Below are positions 8,377 to 17,311 of a DNA stretch of 64,000 nucleotides, one piece after another. The position numbers were made by a program, and so were the translations under genes. The notes beneath the pieces are model-generated. The model did not search any database. It was not told where the DNA came from and saw only the letters and a program-made list of their open reading frames with translations. Where the stretch lies: the NCBI RefSeq assembly GCF_001667115.1, contig NZ_LZIJ01000079.1, positions 62,001 to 126,000 of the forward strand. Direction: 5' to 3'. Each line of letters starts with the position of its first letter. Position 1 is the stretch's first letter. The DNA is from Mycobacterium sp. 852002-51163_SCH5372311 (GTDB lineage: Bacteria; Actinomycetota; Actinomycetes; Mycobacteriales; Mycobacteriaceae).

Positions 8377-9609
8377 TTACAGTCCCAGCGCCGCCTTGGC
8401 AAGGATGTTTCGCTGAATCTCATTGCTGCCCGCGTAAATTGAGCCAGCCCGGTCGTTGAAATACCGAAGCGGCGCTACCGCCTGCCACGGCTCGCCGGAC
8501 AGGTATCCGTCGGCAGGCGGCTGGAATTCGGCGATCGGGCCGCCGGGCATCGTCGCGTGGGGCTGGTAGGCGCGGGCGCGTGGTCCGGCCGCCTCCAGCG
8601 CGAGTTCGGTGAGCACCTGACTGAGTTCGGTGCCCAGGATCTTGAGCATCGACGACGACGCGCCGGGGTTGCGGCCCTCGGCCACCGCGGCCAGCACCCG
8701 GTACTCGAGAACCTCTAACACCTCCGCCTTGATACGGGCGTCCGCCAGTTTGCGCATGAAGGCTTGGTCGTCGGCCAGCCGTCCGCCGCCCGGTCCGGGT
8801 TGGCCTTTTGCCGCCGCACCAATCTCCTCGGCCCGTACTTGCAGGGCCGGCGCTACCGCGCCGCCACCGCGCTCGAACTCCAACAAATACTTCGCCACCG
8901 TCCAGCCGCTGTCGATTTCGCCGACGACATTGGCTTTGGGCACCCGTACTTCGTCGAAGAACACCTGGTTCTGAATCTGTTCACCCGAGGTCATGACCAG
9001 CGGGCGAATCGACACACCGGGCGAGGTCATGTCTATCAACACGAATGTGATGCCTTGCTGTTTCTTTTGCATGCGGGAGGTGCGTACCAGCGCAAACATC
9101 CAATTCGCCTCGGCGGCATGGGTGGTCCAGATCTTGCTGCCGGTACATACCAGATCGTCGCCGTCCGCTACGGCAGCCATCGACAGCGCCGCCAAATCCG
9201 ACCCGGCCTCGGGCTCGGAGTATCCCTGGCAAAAGAAGACCTCGCCGGTCAGGATGCGGGGCAAGAAGTAGTCTTTCTGCGCGTCGGTGCCATACGCGAT
9301 GATCGCGTGCGCGACCATCCGAATTCCCATGGGAGACAACGCCGGAGCGCCTGCGAGTGCCGATTCGCGACTGAAGATGTAGTGCTGCGTCAGGGTCCAG
9401 TCACAACCGCCGTATTCAACCGGCCACGCCGGCGCCGCCCAGCCGCGTTCGTGCAGAACTGCCTGCCACGCCATGCTCGCGTCGTGGTCGGCGTAGACGC
9501 TGGTCATCAGACGGCCCGCTCGGCGCAGATCGGGGGTCAGCTTCTGGTCAAGAAAACGCCGGACCTCGTCCCGGAATGCCCGGTCAGCCTCTGACCATTG
9601 CAGATCCAT
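8377..9609 (-). CDS. Acyl-CoA dehydrogenase, alpha-type subunit (410 aa)
   Basis: First gene of the minus-strand fadE pair. Readable motifs are CQGYSEPEAGSDLAALS in the middle domain, GSKIWTTHAAEANWMFALVRT, and YAGSNEIQRNILAKAALGL at the C-terminus, the last being standard for active acyl-CoA dehydrogenases. Length is normal. With 7252-8376 it mirrors the plus-strand pair at 1378-3670, although the subunit order is reversed. The two operons converge on the Rv0063/SDR/PAS-ANTAR segment. Confidence 0.92.
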   Translation of the reverse strand: MDLQWSEADRAFRDEVRRFLDQKLTPDLRRAGRLMTSVYADHDASMAWQAVLHERGWAAPAWPVEYGGCDWTLTQHYIFSRESALAGAPALSPMGIRMVAHAIIAYGTDAQKDYFLPRILTGEVFFCQGYSEPEAGSDLAALSMAAVADGDDLVCTGSKIWTTHAAEANWMFALVRTSRMQKKQQGITFVLIDMTSPGVSIRPLVMTSGEQIQNQVFFDEVRVPKANVVGEIDSGWTVAKYLLEFERGGGAVAPALQVRAEEIGAAAKGQPGPGGGRLADDQAFMRKLADARIKAEVLEVLEYRVLAAVAEGRNPGASSSMLKILGTELSQVLTELALEAAGPRARAYQPHATMPGGPIAEFQPPADGYLSGEPWQAVAPLRYFNDRAGSIYAGSNEIQRNILAKAALGL

Positions 9610-9699
9610 GTATGTCCCGGCGGTGAAGTCGTATCAGGTCCGGTGAGTCTAGCTCTCACTGAACCGGTTGTAGCTGTGGGTTCGCCTGCACCGGCAGCG

Positions 9700-10122
9700 T
9701 CAGTCGACGACCCGGTACTCGACGTCGAGTGAGCGGTAGGTGCGCTCCGCCCGGCGGTCACGCGTGAGCAGGATCCGGCGATGGGTCAATGCGGCCTTGC
9801 CGACAAGAGCGTCATAGACCGATCCGCCGAGGATATTGTCGACGGCGAGTTGCTCGAATAGGCGGTCTGTCGCCGTTGCATCGAGCCAACACTTTGTCGG
9901 GAATGCCTCCATCAGCACCGCGGCCGCTTGGGTAGCAGTCAGACGCAGCGGAATCGGTAGCCGAGTCAGCACCGAATACGTCTCGAACATCGCATGGCCT
10001 GCGAGTGCCGGGCGAAATTGGACGAGTGCTCGTCGGCACGCCGAGTGGGCTTCGTGGGTCGGATCGAGAGCAGCGACAGCAACGCTGGTGTCGCATGCCC
10101 AACGGTCACCTTTGGACGTCAT
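9700..10122 (-). CDS. vapC: VapC-type PIN domain ribonuclease toxin (140 aa)
   Basis: PIN-fold endoribonuclease, the toxin of a type II toxin-antitoxin pair; such enzymes cut tRNA or rRNA when freed from the antitoxin. The four acidic metal-binding residues are visible: D11 (WACDTSV), E47 (MFETYS), D104 (GSVYDALV) and D122 (LLTRDRR). The start chosen is the ATG at 10122, which overlaps the antitoxin end by 17 bases and gives the usual short lead before the first Asp. An ATG at 10146 would add eight residues. Co-translation with the upstream antitoxin gene is likely. Confidence 0.88.
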   Translation of the reverse strand: MTSKGDRWACDTSVAVAALDPTHEAHSACRRALVQFRPALAGHAMFETYSVLTRLPIPLRLTATQAAAVLMEAFPTKCWLDATATDRLFEQLAVDNILGGSVYDALVGKAALTHRRILLTRDRRAERTYRSLDVEYRVVD

Positions 10123-10351
10123 CGCGAAGTCGGCGGACGTCATCATCCGTCAGCACGGCACCCTCGATGCTGCCGAGTATCGGAAGCCCGTCTCGTGTCT
10201 CGATCGACCGTTGTCGCCGCTGCACGGGCTCGATTCGTAAACCGGAGCCGTCCGGAATCAATTCGAGTTGCGTGTCCGGTGTGATGCCCAGTGCTACGCG
10301 CAGCGCCTTGGGAATGACTAGCCGCCCCAGCCGATCCACCGTCACCTGCAT
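10106..10351 (-). CDS. vapB: VapB-type AbrB/MazE-fold antitoxin (81 aa)
   Basis: Antitoxin that neutralises the adjacent PIN toxin and binds the operon promoter. The N-terminal 45 residues form an AbrB/SpoVT swapped-hairpin DNA-binding domain (VTVDRLGRLVIPKALRVALGI). The charged C-terminus (LTDDDVRRLRDDVQR) is the expected toxin-wrapping tail. It precedes vapC with overlap, the normal order for this class. An inverted repeat immediately upstream (10362-10385) is a probable autorepression operator. Confidence 0.88.
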   Translation of the reverse strand: MQVTVDRLGRLVIPKALRVALGITPDTQLELIPDGSGLRIEPVQRRQRSIETRDGLPILGSIEGAVLTDDDVRRLRDDVQR

Positions 10352-10361
10352 GGCACCAAAT

Positions 10362-10385
10362 TACCATCCAATTGGCAAAATGGTA
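10362..10385. promoter_or_regulatory. Inverted repeat upstream of vapBC (probable operator)
   Basis: Arms TACCAT and ATGGTA are separated by 12 bases, starting 11 bases upstream of the vapB start codon. AbrB-fold antitoxins usually bind such palindromes with the toxin as co-repressor. Assignment is by position and symmetry. Confidence 0.5.
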
Positions 10386-10618
10386 GCTGGCTGACATGAA
10401 CGACGTCGCGCCTGTTCAAAAGGCCCAGCTTCCCTGCGGGGAGAGAACCCAGCCGTGTCGTTGGTCGTCGTTCGTCAGCTCACAGGCCGTCTCGAAGTGT
10501 CCGCGCCGCACCTCTGCAGCGGTCCGTCGGTATAACTCGGACAGCCGGCAACGCGTCGCCACGCGCTAGTGTGCTTCGGTCGGCCTCAACAACCAGCCGA
10601 CGGAACGGTAGAGGAATC

Positions 10619-11650
10619 ATGACCGCAGCAGCAGAGGCATCGGCGATCGAATCGCGGGTCGGCCACTACTACCGGATGGCGGACACCTACGAGGTCGGCC
10701 GCGAGAAAGTGCGCGAATACGCCCGTGCAGTCCAGGACTATCACCCTGCGCATTGGGATGTCGCCGCCGCTGCCGAGCTGGGTTATTCGGGCCTGGTGGC
10801 GCCGCTGACGTTCACATCGGTCCCAGGCATGGCGTGCAATCGGCGGATGTTCGAAGAGGTGGTCGTTGGTTACGACACCTACGTGCAGACCGAGGAAGTT
10901 TTCGAGCAGCACCGCCCGATCGTGGCGGGCGACGACCTGCTGGTCGACGTCGAATTGACATCGGTACGCAGGATCGCCGGAAGAGACCTGATCACCGTGA
11001 CCAATACCTTCACCGACACCGCCGGCGAGCGGGTGCACACCCTGCACACCACCGTCGTCGGCCTCACCACCGAGGATGTCGATCCTGCGGTCAAGGCCGC
11101 CGTGCACAGGGCGATGATGCACGATTTCAACGTCCTCGATATTGAGGAGTCCCATTCCGCCTACCAGAAAACGGTGCGGCCTGAGGGTGAGGTTCGGATC
11201 TCCGAGGGCGGCACGACCCGCACGCCGGGGAGTAGGTCTTTCGACGACGTGAAGGTCGGCGACGAGCTACCGGTGCATCATGCCCGGCTGTCCCGTGGCG
11301 ACCTGGTCAACTATGCGGGGGTGGCCGGCGACGCCAACCCGATCCACTGGGACGAGAACCTTGCCAAGCTGGCCGGGCTGCCCGACATGATCGCCCACGG
11401 AATGCTCACCATGGGTTTGGGCGCCGGATTCGCCTCCGCATGGTCGGGCGACCCCGGTGCCGTTACCCGCTACGCGGTACGGCTGTCCGCGCCGGCGATC
11501 GTATCGGCCGCAGAGGGCGCAGACATCGAATTCAGCGGCCGGATCAAGTCCCTGGACCCGGCCACCCGCAGCGGTGTCGTCATCGTCGGCGCGAAATCCG
11601 GCGGCCGAAAGATCTTCGGCCTGGCGACGTTGCACGTCCGCTTCCGCTGA
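10619..11650 (+). CDS. Fused HadA/HadB-type (3R)-hydroxyacyl dehydratase, MaoC family (343 aa)
   Basis: Double hot-dog dehydratase that would remove water from (3R)-hydroxyacyl-ACP or -CoA. The N-terminal half (about 15-160) is HadA-like (VREYARAVQDYHPAHWD). The C-terminal half (about 215-343) carries the hydratase-2 catalytic motif YAGVAGDANPIHWDE followed by HGMLTMG. In FAS-II the two halves are separate HadA and HadB proteins; here they are one chain, as in several mycobacterial paralogues. The ATG at 10619 has a GAGGAA ribosome site and is preferred over the longer frame from 10571. It ends at a bidirectional terminator. Confidence 0.88.
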   Translation: MTAAAEASAIESRVGHYYRMADTYEVGREKVREYARAVQDYHPAHWDVAAAAELGYSGLVAPLTFTSVPGMACNRRMFEEVVVGYDTYVQTEEVFEQHRPIVAGDDLLVDVELTSVRRIAGRDLITVTNTFTDTAGERVHTLHTTVVGLTTEDVDPAVKAAVHRAMMHDFNVLDIEESHSAYQKTVRPEGEVRISEGGTTRTPGSRSFDDVKVGDELPVHHARLSRGDLVNYAGVAGDANPIHWDENLAKLAGLPDMIAHGMLTMGLGAGFASAWSGDPGAVTRYAVRLSAPAIVSAAEGADIEFSGRIKSLDPATRSGVVIVGAKSGGRKIFGLATLHVRFR

Positions 11651-11659
11651 GCAGACGCA

Positions 11660-11693
11660 AAAGCCCCCAATTTCGTTGTGGATCGGGGGCTTT
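11660..11693. terminator. Bidirectional hairpin terminator between convergent genes
   Basis: A perfect 9-bp stem (AAAGCCCCC and GGGGGCTTT) with a 16-base loop lies between the stop of the dehydratase gene (11650) and the end of the minus-strand gene at 11717. The A-run on one side and T-run on the other make it work in both directions. Confidence 0.8.
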
Positions 11694-11716
11694 CGCGTTT
11701 GCTCGTCAGGCTGGTG

Positions 11717-12571
11717 CTACCTCGCCTGCACGAGCTGATTTCCGTCCGCGTCGAAGAGTTCCTTGGACCAGCGGTCGAGGACCTCGGTGCTGTCCCAGTC
11801 GTCGGGGTGGAATCCCGGGCGGGTGTAGGAGGCGATGCGACGACGAGTCTCGGCGCTCAGCAACGGCGATTTGCGGAAATCGTTGAGGCTTCGCAGCAGC
11901 CGTCGGGGATTGTAAGACGCGCGGTCGCGGGCCATCGACCGGAGCGTCTGGAAGACCACCTCGGCCAAAAAGATCACCGTGGCAATCCGCATGGCCCGCA
12001 CCCGGCTGCGCTCGGTTCCGCCGACCGCTTGGAAAACATCGAAGGCCACCGCTTTGTGCTCACACTCTTCGAAGGCGTGCCACAGCAGGATCGGGCGCAC
12101 GTCCGATCGGCCGAGCAGCTCCAGCATCTCGTCGTCGGTGAGCAGGAGCTCCGCCAGCGTCGCCGTGTAGTGCTCCAGGGCCGCGGTGCCGGCCAGGGCC
12201 ATCTCGGTGGAGAACATCTTTTCCAGCTTGGCGAGCAACCACGCGACGTGGCGGTCGATCCGCGCGGTGGGATAACCCATCTCCAGGAGCCGGTCGTTGA
12301 GCATCCGGTGCTGATGGCGATGGGTGGCCTCCTGAGCGATAAATCCCTTGACCGCATCCTGCAGTTCCGGGTCGGTCACCTGGTCGCGATAGTTGCGCAC
12401 GGACCGGATGAACAAGTCCTCACCCTCCGGAAACACCGCGGACAGCACCGCGAGGAAGTGGCTCATCACCAGGTCGTCGCCGCAGAAATGCTTCCGGCTG
12501 CCCGTGGGAAGCGTGAACTGAACCCGGCGGGCTTTCAGAGCAGGGCGTTTGGCCGGCGATGCGCTGGACAT
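11717..12571 (-). CDS. Ferritin-like metal-dependent hydrolase family protein (PF10118 type, 284 aa)
   Basis: Predicted metal-dependent hydrolase of the PF10118 family. The Glu and His residues expected for a di-metal helical bundle are visible: QEATHRHQHRM near residue 80, LEHYT near 132, and FEECEHKAVAFDV near 167-179. The latter two resemble the ExxH pattern of ferritin-like di-iron proteins. No signal peptide is seen. It is transcribed divergently from the TetR gene at 12644, with a 24-bp palindrome in the 72-base gap, so it is probably the regulator's target. Substrate unknown. Confidence 0.82.
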   Translation of the reverse strand: MSSASPAKRPALKARRVQFTLPTGSRKHFCGDDLVMSHFLAVLSAVFPEGEDLFIRSVRNYRDQVTDPELQDAVKGFIAQEATHRHQHRMLNDRLLEMGYPTARIDRHVAWLLAKLEKMFSTEMALAGTAALEHYTATLAELLLTDDEMLELLGRSDVRPILLWHAFEECEHKAVAFDVFQAVGGTERSRVRAMRIATVIFLAEVVFQTLRSMARDRASYNPRRLLRSLNDFRKSPLLSAETRRRIASYTRPGFHPDDWDSTEVLDRWSKELFDADGNQLVQAR

Positions 12572-12598
12572 AGCGGTCTCCTGTCGGTAGAAACTTAC

Positions 12599-12622
12599 AT
12601 CTGACTTTACGCCTAGTCAGAT
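12599..12622. promoter_or_regulatory. Palindromic TetR operator in divergent promoter region
   Basis: Perfect arms ATCTGACT and AGTCAGAT flank an 8-base spacer. The site lies midway between the divergent starts at 12571 and 12644, a classic place for a TetR dimer site controlling both genes. Confidence 0.7.
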
Positions 12623-12643
12623 AGGAATGACAGACTGTAGCCC

Positions 12644-13282
12644 GTGAGTCCGGCGCGGATTTATGGCGGCATGACAGCTGAGCAGCGCGAGGCGGGACGT
12701 CGAGCACGTCTCATTGATACGGCGATCGAGCTGATGGGCACCCGGGGCGCCGCCGACACCACGGTCACCGCGGTCTGCGCGACGTCCGGGGTGACCTCGC
12801 GCTACTTCTACCAGCACTTTGCTGACCGCGACGCGCTGCTGCGCGCCGTCGCCGAGCAACTCCGCACCACCATGCAAGGCGCCATCGTGGCGGCTATCCC
12901 CGAAGGTAACCTCGCACCCGATGCGCTGGCGCAAGCCCCGATCCGCGCGATGCTGACCATGATCCACAACGACCCGCGGCTGGCCCGGATACTGTTCGTG
13001 GAATCCGGCACCGAACCCACTTTGCGCCAACTCCGCAGCGAGCTGATGGCGAGCTTCGCCGACCTCGTCTGGCAACAGGCCCGGCTGCACCTGGACATCT
13101 CCGATTCCGCGGTCGAGGTCGGCCAACTCGCCGCAATCCTGGGTGTCGGCGGAGTGTTCGAAGTGCTGCGCCGCTGGGCCGACGGCGAACTCGACTACCA
13201 CCCTGATCAACTGGTTGAGCACTGCGCCGGGTTGTTGGGCAGCCTCGCCGGCTACGTTCTGGCGGACCGCGCCGCCGAATAG
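12644..13282 (+). CDS. TetR family transcriptional regulator (212 aa)
   Basis: One-component repressor. The helix-turn-helix domain spans about residues 20-70 (TTVTAVCATSGVTSRYFYQHFADRDALLRAV); the remaining helical part is the ligand/dimer domain. The GTG at 12644 is used; an ATG nine codons later (12671) is an alternative. It is divergent from the ferritin-like hydrolase, and the palindrome at 12599-12622 is the obvious binding site for repression of that gene and itself. The ligand is unknown, probably an acyl-CoA or small lipophile judging by the area. Confidence 0.88.
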   Translation: MSPARIYGGMTAEQREAGRRARLIDTAIELMGTRGAADTTVTAVCATSGVTSRYFYQHFADRDALLRAVAEQLRTTMQGAIVAAIPEGNLAPDALAQAPIRAMLTMIHNDPRLARILFVESGTEPTLRQLRSELMASFADLVWQQARLHLDISDSAVEVGQLAAILGVGGVFEVLRRWADGELDYHPDQLVEHCAGLLGSLAGYVLADRAAE

Positions 13283-13420
13283 CTGGTCCCGTAGTTCGAT
13301 ACGCCGCCTGTCGAACTCGAGGTCGCCGATTACGCTCAACACCAGAGACCAGCCGCCGGCTGAATCTCAGATCGCAAAGTCTCCGGACTTACCGGTGCAG
13401 TTCAGAATGTGAAGTAGGAC

Positions 13421-14155
13421 ATGCAGGTGAGCGAACCGGATCTGGTCGGCGCTAAGCGGGTGTCGGCAGTGGCGATTTGGGAGCTCTCCGGGGATGTGCT
13501 TGGTGTGCTTCCGCGGCACCGGCATAGCTTGTCACGTGATGCGGTGCGCTCCTCGCAGGAGGCCCGGTTGCGGGTGGCCACCGTGGAGGTCGTGGCAGAA
13601 CGCGGCTACAGCGGGGCCAGTGTGCGCCAGATCGCCGCGCGGGCGGGAATTTCGACGAAGACGTTCTACGAGCTGTATCCCGACAAAGAGAGCGCTTTTC
13701 TGGCGACCTATTCGGCGGTCGACCTCCTCGTGTATCGGATGCGGGTGGCTGCCGCTGCAGCTCAGAGCGCGAAGGCAGTGATTGGAGCCGGGCTGACCAC
13801 TTACCTGGCAACGCTGGCCGCCAATCCGGCTTTCACGCAGAGTCTGGTGGTGGAGGCGGTGGCCTCCACCGACCGGATCCGAGAGCGTAGATCACGCGGT
13901 TTGGCGGATTTTGCGGCGGTGCTGGTGGAAGGACTGCGCCGGGTACGCGGTCCGGAAGGGCCGGATCCGGCATCGACCTCGATGGACCGTGCGCTGATCA
14001 TTGCTGGACTCGGCGGGGTCAATGAGCTTGTGGTGCAACATCTCGGATCGGCGCCGGCGTCGAGCTTGCTTGACATCACTGCGCCAGCGCAGGCGGTGCT
14101 GGAACGCGTCGTGCTCACCGTTGAAGAACGCCAGCAGCCGCTCGGCAAACCCTAG
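13421..14155 (+). CDS. TetR family transcriptional regulator (244 aa)
   Basis: TetR repressor with a long leader (about 40 residues) before the helix-turn-helix (VRQIAARAGISTKTFYELYPDKESAFLATY, about 68-97). The C-terminal helical domain is Ala/Leu-rich as usual. It lies upstream of the DUF2236 and FadE5-like genes in the same direction, separated by a 133-base gap carrying an inverted repeat (14239-14254), so it probably controls them. TetR regulators beside fadE5-type genes generally sense acyl-CoA; that role is inferred here. Confidence 0.88.
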   Translation: MQVSEPDLVGAKRVSAVAIWELSGDVLGVLPRHRHSLSRDAVRSSQEARLRVATVEVVAERGYSGASVRQIAARAGISTKTFYELYPDKESAFLATYSAVDLLVYRMRVAAAAAQSAKAVIGAGLTTYLATLAANPAFTQSLVVEAVASTDRIRERRSRGLADFAAVLVEGLRRVRGPEGPDPASTSMDRALIIAGLGGVNELVVQHLGSAPASSLLDITAPAQAVLERVVLTVEERQQPLGKP

Positions 14156-14238
14156 CAACGGCATCGCCGCGGCGCACTCAACGACCCATCGGCGGCTGGC
14201 GGTCGTCGGGAGGGGCATGCTAACGTCCCCCCAATTGA

Positions 14239-14254
14239 GAAGACGGTCGTTTTC
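14239..14254. promoter_or_regulatory. Imperfect palindrome upstream of the DUF2236/FadE operon
   Basis: Arms GAAGAC and GTTTTC (one mismatch) surround GGTC, 34 bases upstream of the GTG start at 14289. Position and symmetry suit a TetR-type operator for the adjacent regulator. Confidence 0.4.
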
Positions 14255-14288
14255 TGATCTCAGTTCACCCGCTTGTGAGGAGTTCGTT

Positions 14289-15308
14289 GTGGCATACGCC
14301 CCCGCCCCCGCCGCCAGCCGCAGCTCCGTGCTGGCCGAAGTCGATTCGGACGCTGCCCGCCCGCAGGTCTCCGCCGGGAGGCTCGAAGACCCGCTCGGTG
14401 AAGGTACATTCGGCCGCTGGGTAGTCGCTCATCCTCTGGTATTGCTGTACGCCAACGTGCCAGCGCTGATCATGCCGACGCTGCACCCCAAGATCGCCCA
14501 TGTCCTCAGCGAAAAGGACCGTGCACTGAGCGGCAGCGAGGACCTTCCCACACTGCAAGCCGCCAGCCGACGGCTGCTGAGCACCTACGAGATGGTGATG
14601 GGCATTGTGTTCGCCGGCCCCGAAAGCGACGACGTCGCACACGGACTACACGAACTGCATCGCCCGGTGGCGGGTTCAATGCCGGACGGCAGCGCCTACC
14701 ACGCGTGGAACAAGGACATGTGGAACTGGACCTGGGGTTCCATACTCAAGGGCGGGATCGACATCGCCGACCAGTTCGGCTTGCTGCGCAATGACGCTGA
14801 GCTTGAGGACGCCTATCGCGGTCTCAACGAGCTGGGACGCCGGTTCGGTGTGCGCAGCCTGCCCGACACCTACCCCGAGTTCTGCGCCTACTGGCAGCCC
14901 ATCGTCGACGACACGCTCCAAGTCAACCCACAGGTCCGGTTTATCGTCGAGCACGCTCTCCGACCGCCGAAACCGCGCGGATGGGACCGGGTCCCCATGC
15001 CGGTGTGGCGGCTGGTGTCGCTGCCGCTGACACGCACCATCCGGGTCGGCGTGCTGGCGGGTGTTCCGCAGAAATTCCACGCCGACATGGGATTACGAAC
15101 GACGTTCGTCGACCGCGTCGAACGCCGTGCCCACAGTCTTTTCTGGCGCGCCGTGCCACGGCCCGTCACTGGCCGTTTCGGCCCCACCTACTTTGCCCTT
15201 CGCCGGCGCTTCGGCCAGCCGGGCTGGCGAACCCACTACTCCCGTGCCCAGCTGGCGGCCAACCGCCCCGCCGCCGACGAAGCCCGCCTCGCCGCCCAGG
15301 CGGGTTGA
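14289..15308 (+). CDS. DUF2236 / MpaB-like oxygenase family protein (339 aa)
   Basis: Member of the DUF2236 family, which includes heme-dependent rubber oxygenase Lcp and MpaB-type proteins. Visible features are the N-terminal DPLGEGTFGRWVVAHPLVLLYAN segment, HELHRPVAGSMPDGSAYHAWN with conserved His residues, and WTWGSILKGGIDIADQFG. No signal peptide is evident, unlike secreted Lcp. The GTG at 14289 follows a TGAGGAG ribosome site; the frame stays open further upstream but overlaps the TetR gene. It is followed by a FadE5-like gene 69 bases on, probably in one operon. Confidence 0.83.
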   Translation: MAYAPAPAASRSSVLAEVDSDAARPQVSAGRLEDPLGEGTFGRWVVAHPLVLLYANVPALIMPTLHPKIAHVLSEKDRALSGSEDLPTLQAASRRLLSTYEMVMGIVFAGPESDDVAHGLHELHRPVAGSMPDGSAYHAWNKDMWNWTWGSILKGGIDIADQFGLLRNDAELEDAYRGLNELGRRFGVRSLPDTYPEFCAYWQPIVDDTLQVNPQVRFIVEHALRPPKPRGWDRVPMPVWRLVSLPLTRTIRVGVLAGVPQKFHADMGLRTTFVDRVERRAHSLFWRAVPRPVTGRFGPTYFALRRRFGQPGWRTHYSRAQLAANRPAADEARLAAQAG

Positions 15309-15377
15309 TCGGCACAGACAACCCGGTGGACATTCTCGTCGCCGAAATCCGATAGCCACGACATCAGGAGAACGTCT

Positions 15378-17210
15378 GTGGGCCACTACAAGAGCAACCT
15401 CCGGGACCTGGAGTTCAACCTGTTCGAGGTGCTCGGGATCGGTGAAGTCCTGCAGACCGGCGACTACGGAGATCTGCGCGAAGACGTCGCCCGCGCCATC
15501 CTTGACGAGGTGCGTCGTCTGACTGAGGGACCCTACGCCGAGTCGTTCGCCGAGGCCGACCGCAACCCGCCGACTTTTGATCCCCGCACCCATGAGGTGA
15601 CTTTGCCCGAGTCGTTGAAAACCTCACTGCGCACCGCTTTCGAAGGCGGCTGGGACCGGCTTGGCTTGCGACCTGAGGTCGGCGGCACACCTGCACCGAA
15701 GGCGCTGTACTGGGCGATGGTGGAAATGTTTTTGGGGTCTAATCCGGCCGCGCATGTGTACTGGGCCGGCGCAACCTTCGCCAACATTTTGTTCGGTCTT
15801 GGCACTGAGGAACAACAGAAGTGGGCAACCCTCGCCGCCGAACGCCATTGGGGCGCAACGATGGTGCTCACCGAACCTGACGCAGGCTCAGATGTCGGCG
15901 CCGCGCGAACCAAGGCGGTCAGGCAAGCCGACGGGTCGTGGCATATTGACGGCGTCAAACGGTTCATCACTTCAGGCGATTCCGGCGATCTGTATGAGAA
16001 CATCTTTCACCTGGTGCTGGCGCGCCCAGACGGAGCCGGACCAGGCACCAAGGGGTTGAGCTTATTCTTCGTCCCCAAGTTTCACTTCGATACCCAAACC
16101 GGTGATCTCGGCGAACGCAACGGCGTGTTCGCCACCAACCTCGAACACAAGATGGGTCTGAAAGGCTCGGCCACCTGCGAGCTGACGTTCGGCGGCCACG
16201 GGATCCCAGCGGTGGGATGGCTGGTCGGTGAGGTGCATCAAGGCATCGCGCAGATGTTCGACGTGATCGAGTACGCGCGAATGTTGGTGGGCACCAAGGC
16301 GATCGCCACGCTGTCCACCGGTTACCTCAATGCGCGCGAGTACGCAAGGACCCGCATCCAAGGGTCGGATATCACCCAGATGACTGACAAGACCGCGGCC
16401 AAGGTCACCATCATGCATCACCCCGACGTGCGGCGGTCATTGATGATGCAGAAGGCCTATACCGAGGGTCTGCGTGCGGTCTACCTCTACACCGCCGCCC
16501 ACCAGAATCACGATGTGGCGCAATTGGTTTCGGGCGCCGATCAGGACCTTGCGTTCCGCGTGAACGACCTCCTGCTCCCGGTGGTCAAGGGTGTCGGCTC
16601 CGAACGCGCCTATCAATGCCTCGCCGAGTCGTTGCAGGTGCTCGGGGGATCGGGTTATCTGCAGGACTATCCGATCGAGCAGTACATCCGAGACGCCAAG
16701 ATCGACTCTCTGTATGAGGGCACCACCGCCATTCAGGCCCAAGACTTCTTCTTCCGCAAGATTGCCCGCGATAAGGGCGTCGCACTGGCGCATTTGGCGA
16801 CACAGGTCCAAAAATTCATCGACAAGCCGCCCAACGGCTGCCTTGACCCCGAACGAACCCTTTTGGGCGCCGCCCTGGCCGATGTGCAGGCCATGACCGC
16901 CGCGCTGACCGGCTACCTGATGGGCGCGGCGGCGCAGCCGACCGAACTCTACAAAGTGGGCCTGGGCTCCGTGCGGTTCCTGCTCGCCTTCGGCGACCTG
17001 CTCATCGGCTGGCAACTGCTGCGGCAGGCCGACGTCGCGATCGCCGCCCTCGCAGCCGACCCAACCCGTTCCGATGCGGCGTTCTATGAGGGCAAGGTCA
17101 CGGTCGCGAAGTTCTTCTCCCGCAATGTTTTACCGCAGCTGACCGCCTTGCGCCACACCCTGACCACTCTGGACAACGACATCATGGAACTCACCGAGTC
17201 AGGATTCTAA
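15378..17210 (+). CDS. Long acyl-CoA dehydrogenase, FadE5-like (610 aa)
   Basis: Long-form acyl-CoA dehydrogenase with the extra C-terminal domain of the FadE5 (Rv0244c) type. The N-terminus [19 protein letters not shown] and the segment [20 protein letters not shown] match that protein closely. The catalytic-region block [20 protein letters not shown] is also present. FadE5 homologues dehydrogenate a broad range of saturated acyl-CoAs. The GTG at 15378 is preceded by an AGGAG ribosome site. It is downstream of the DUF2236 gene, consistent with an oxygenase-plus-beta-oxidation function. It is probably a paralogue rather than fadE5 itself. Confidence 0.92.
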   Translation: MGHYKSNLRDLEFNLFEVLGIGEVLQTGDYGDLREDVARAILDEVRRLTEGPYAESFAEADRNPPTFDPRTHEVTLPESLKTSLRTAFEGGWDRLGLRPEVGGTPAPKALYWAMVEMFLGSNPAAHVYWAGATFANILFGLGTEEQQKWATLAAERHWGATMVLTEPDAGSDVGAARTKAVRQADGSWHIDGVKRFITSGDSGDLYENIFHLVLARPDGAGPGTKGLSLFFVPKFHFDTQTGDLGERNGVFATNLEHKMGLKGSATCELTFGGHGIPAVGWLVGEVHQGIAQMFDVIEYARMLVGTKAIATLSTGYLNAREYARTRIQGSDITQMTDKTAAKVTIMHHPDVRRSLMMQKAYTEGLRAVYLYTAAHQNHDVAQLVSGADQDLAFRVNDLLLPVVKGVGSERAYQCLAESLQVLGGSGYLQDYPIEQYIRDAKIDSLYEGTTAIQAQDFFFRKIARDKGVALAHLATQVQKFIDKPPNGCLDPERTLLGAALADVQAMTAALTGYLMGAAAQPTELYKVGLGSVRFLLAFGDLLIGWQLLRQADVAIAALAADPTRSDAAFYEGKVTVAKFFSRNVLPQLTALRHTLTTLDNDIMELTESGF

Positions 17211-17311
17211 GGATCCGCGACGGTGACATTGACGCTTTCGGGGTCGCGGTCAGCTGAATGCATCGCGGCGGGAGAAGCTGCCCAGGCCGATCGGCGTGCC
17301 GTCGCGCATGG

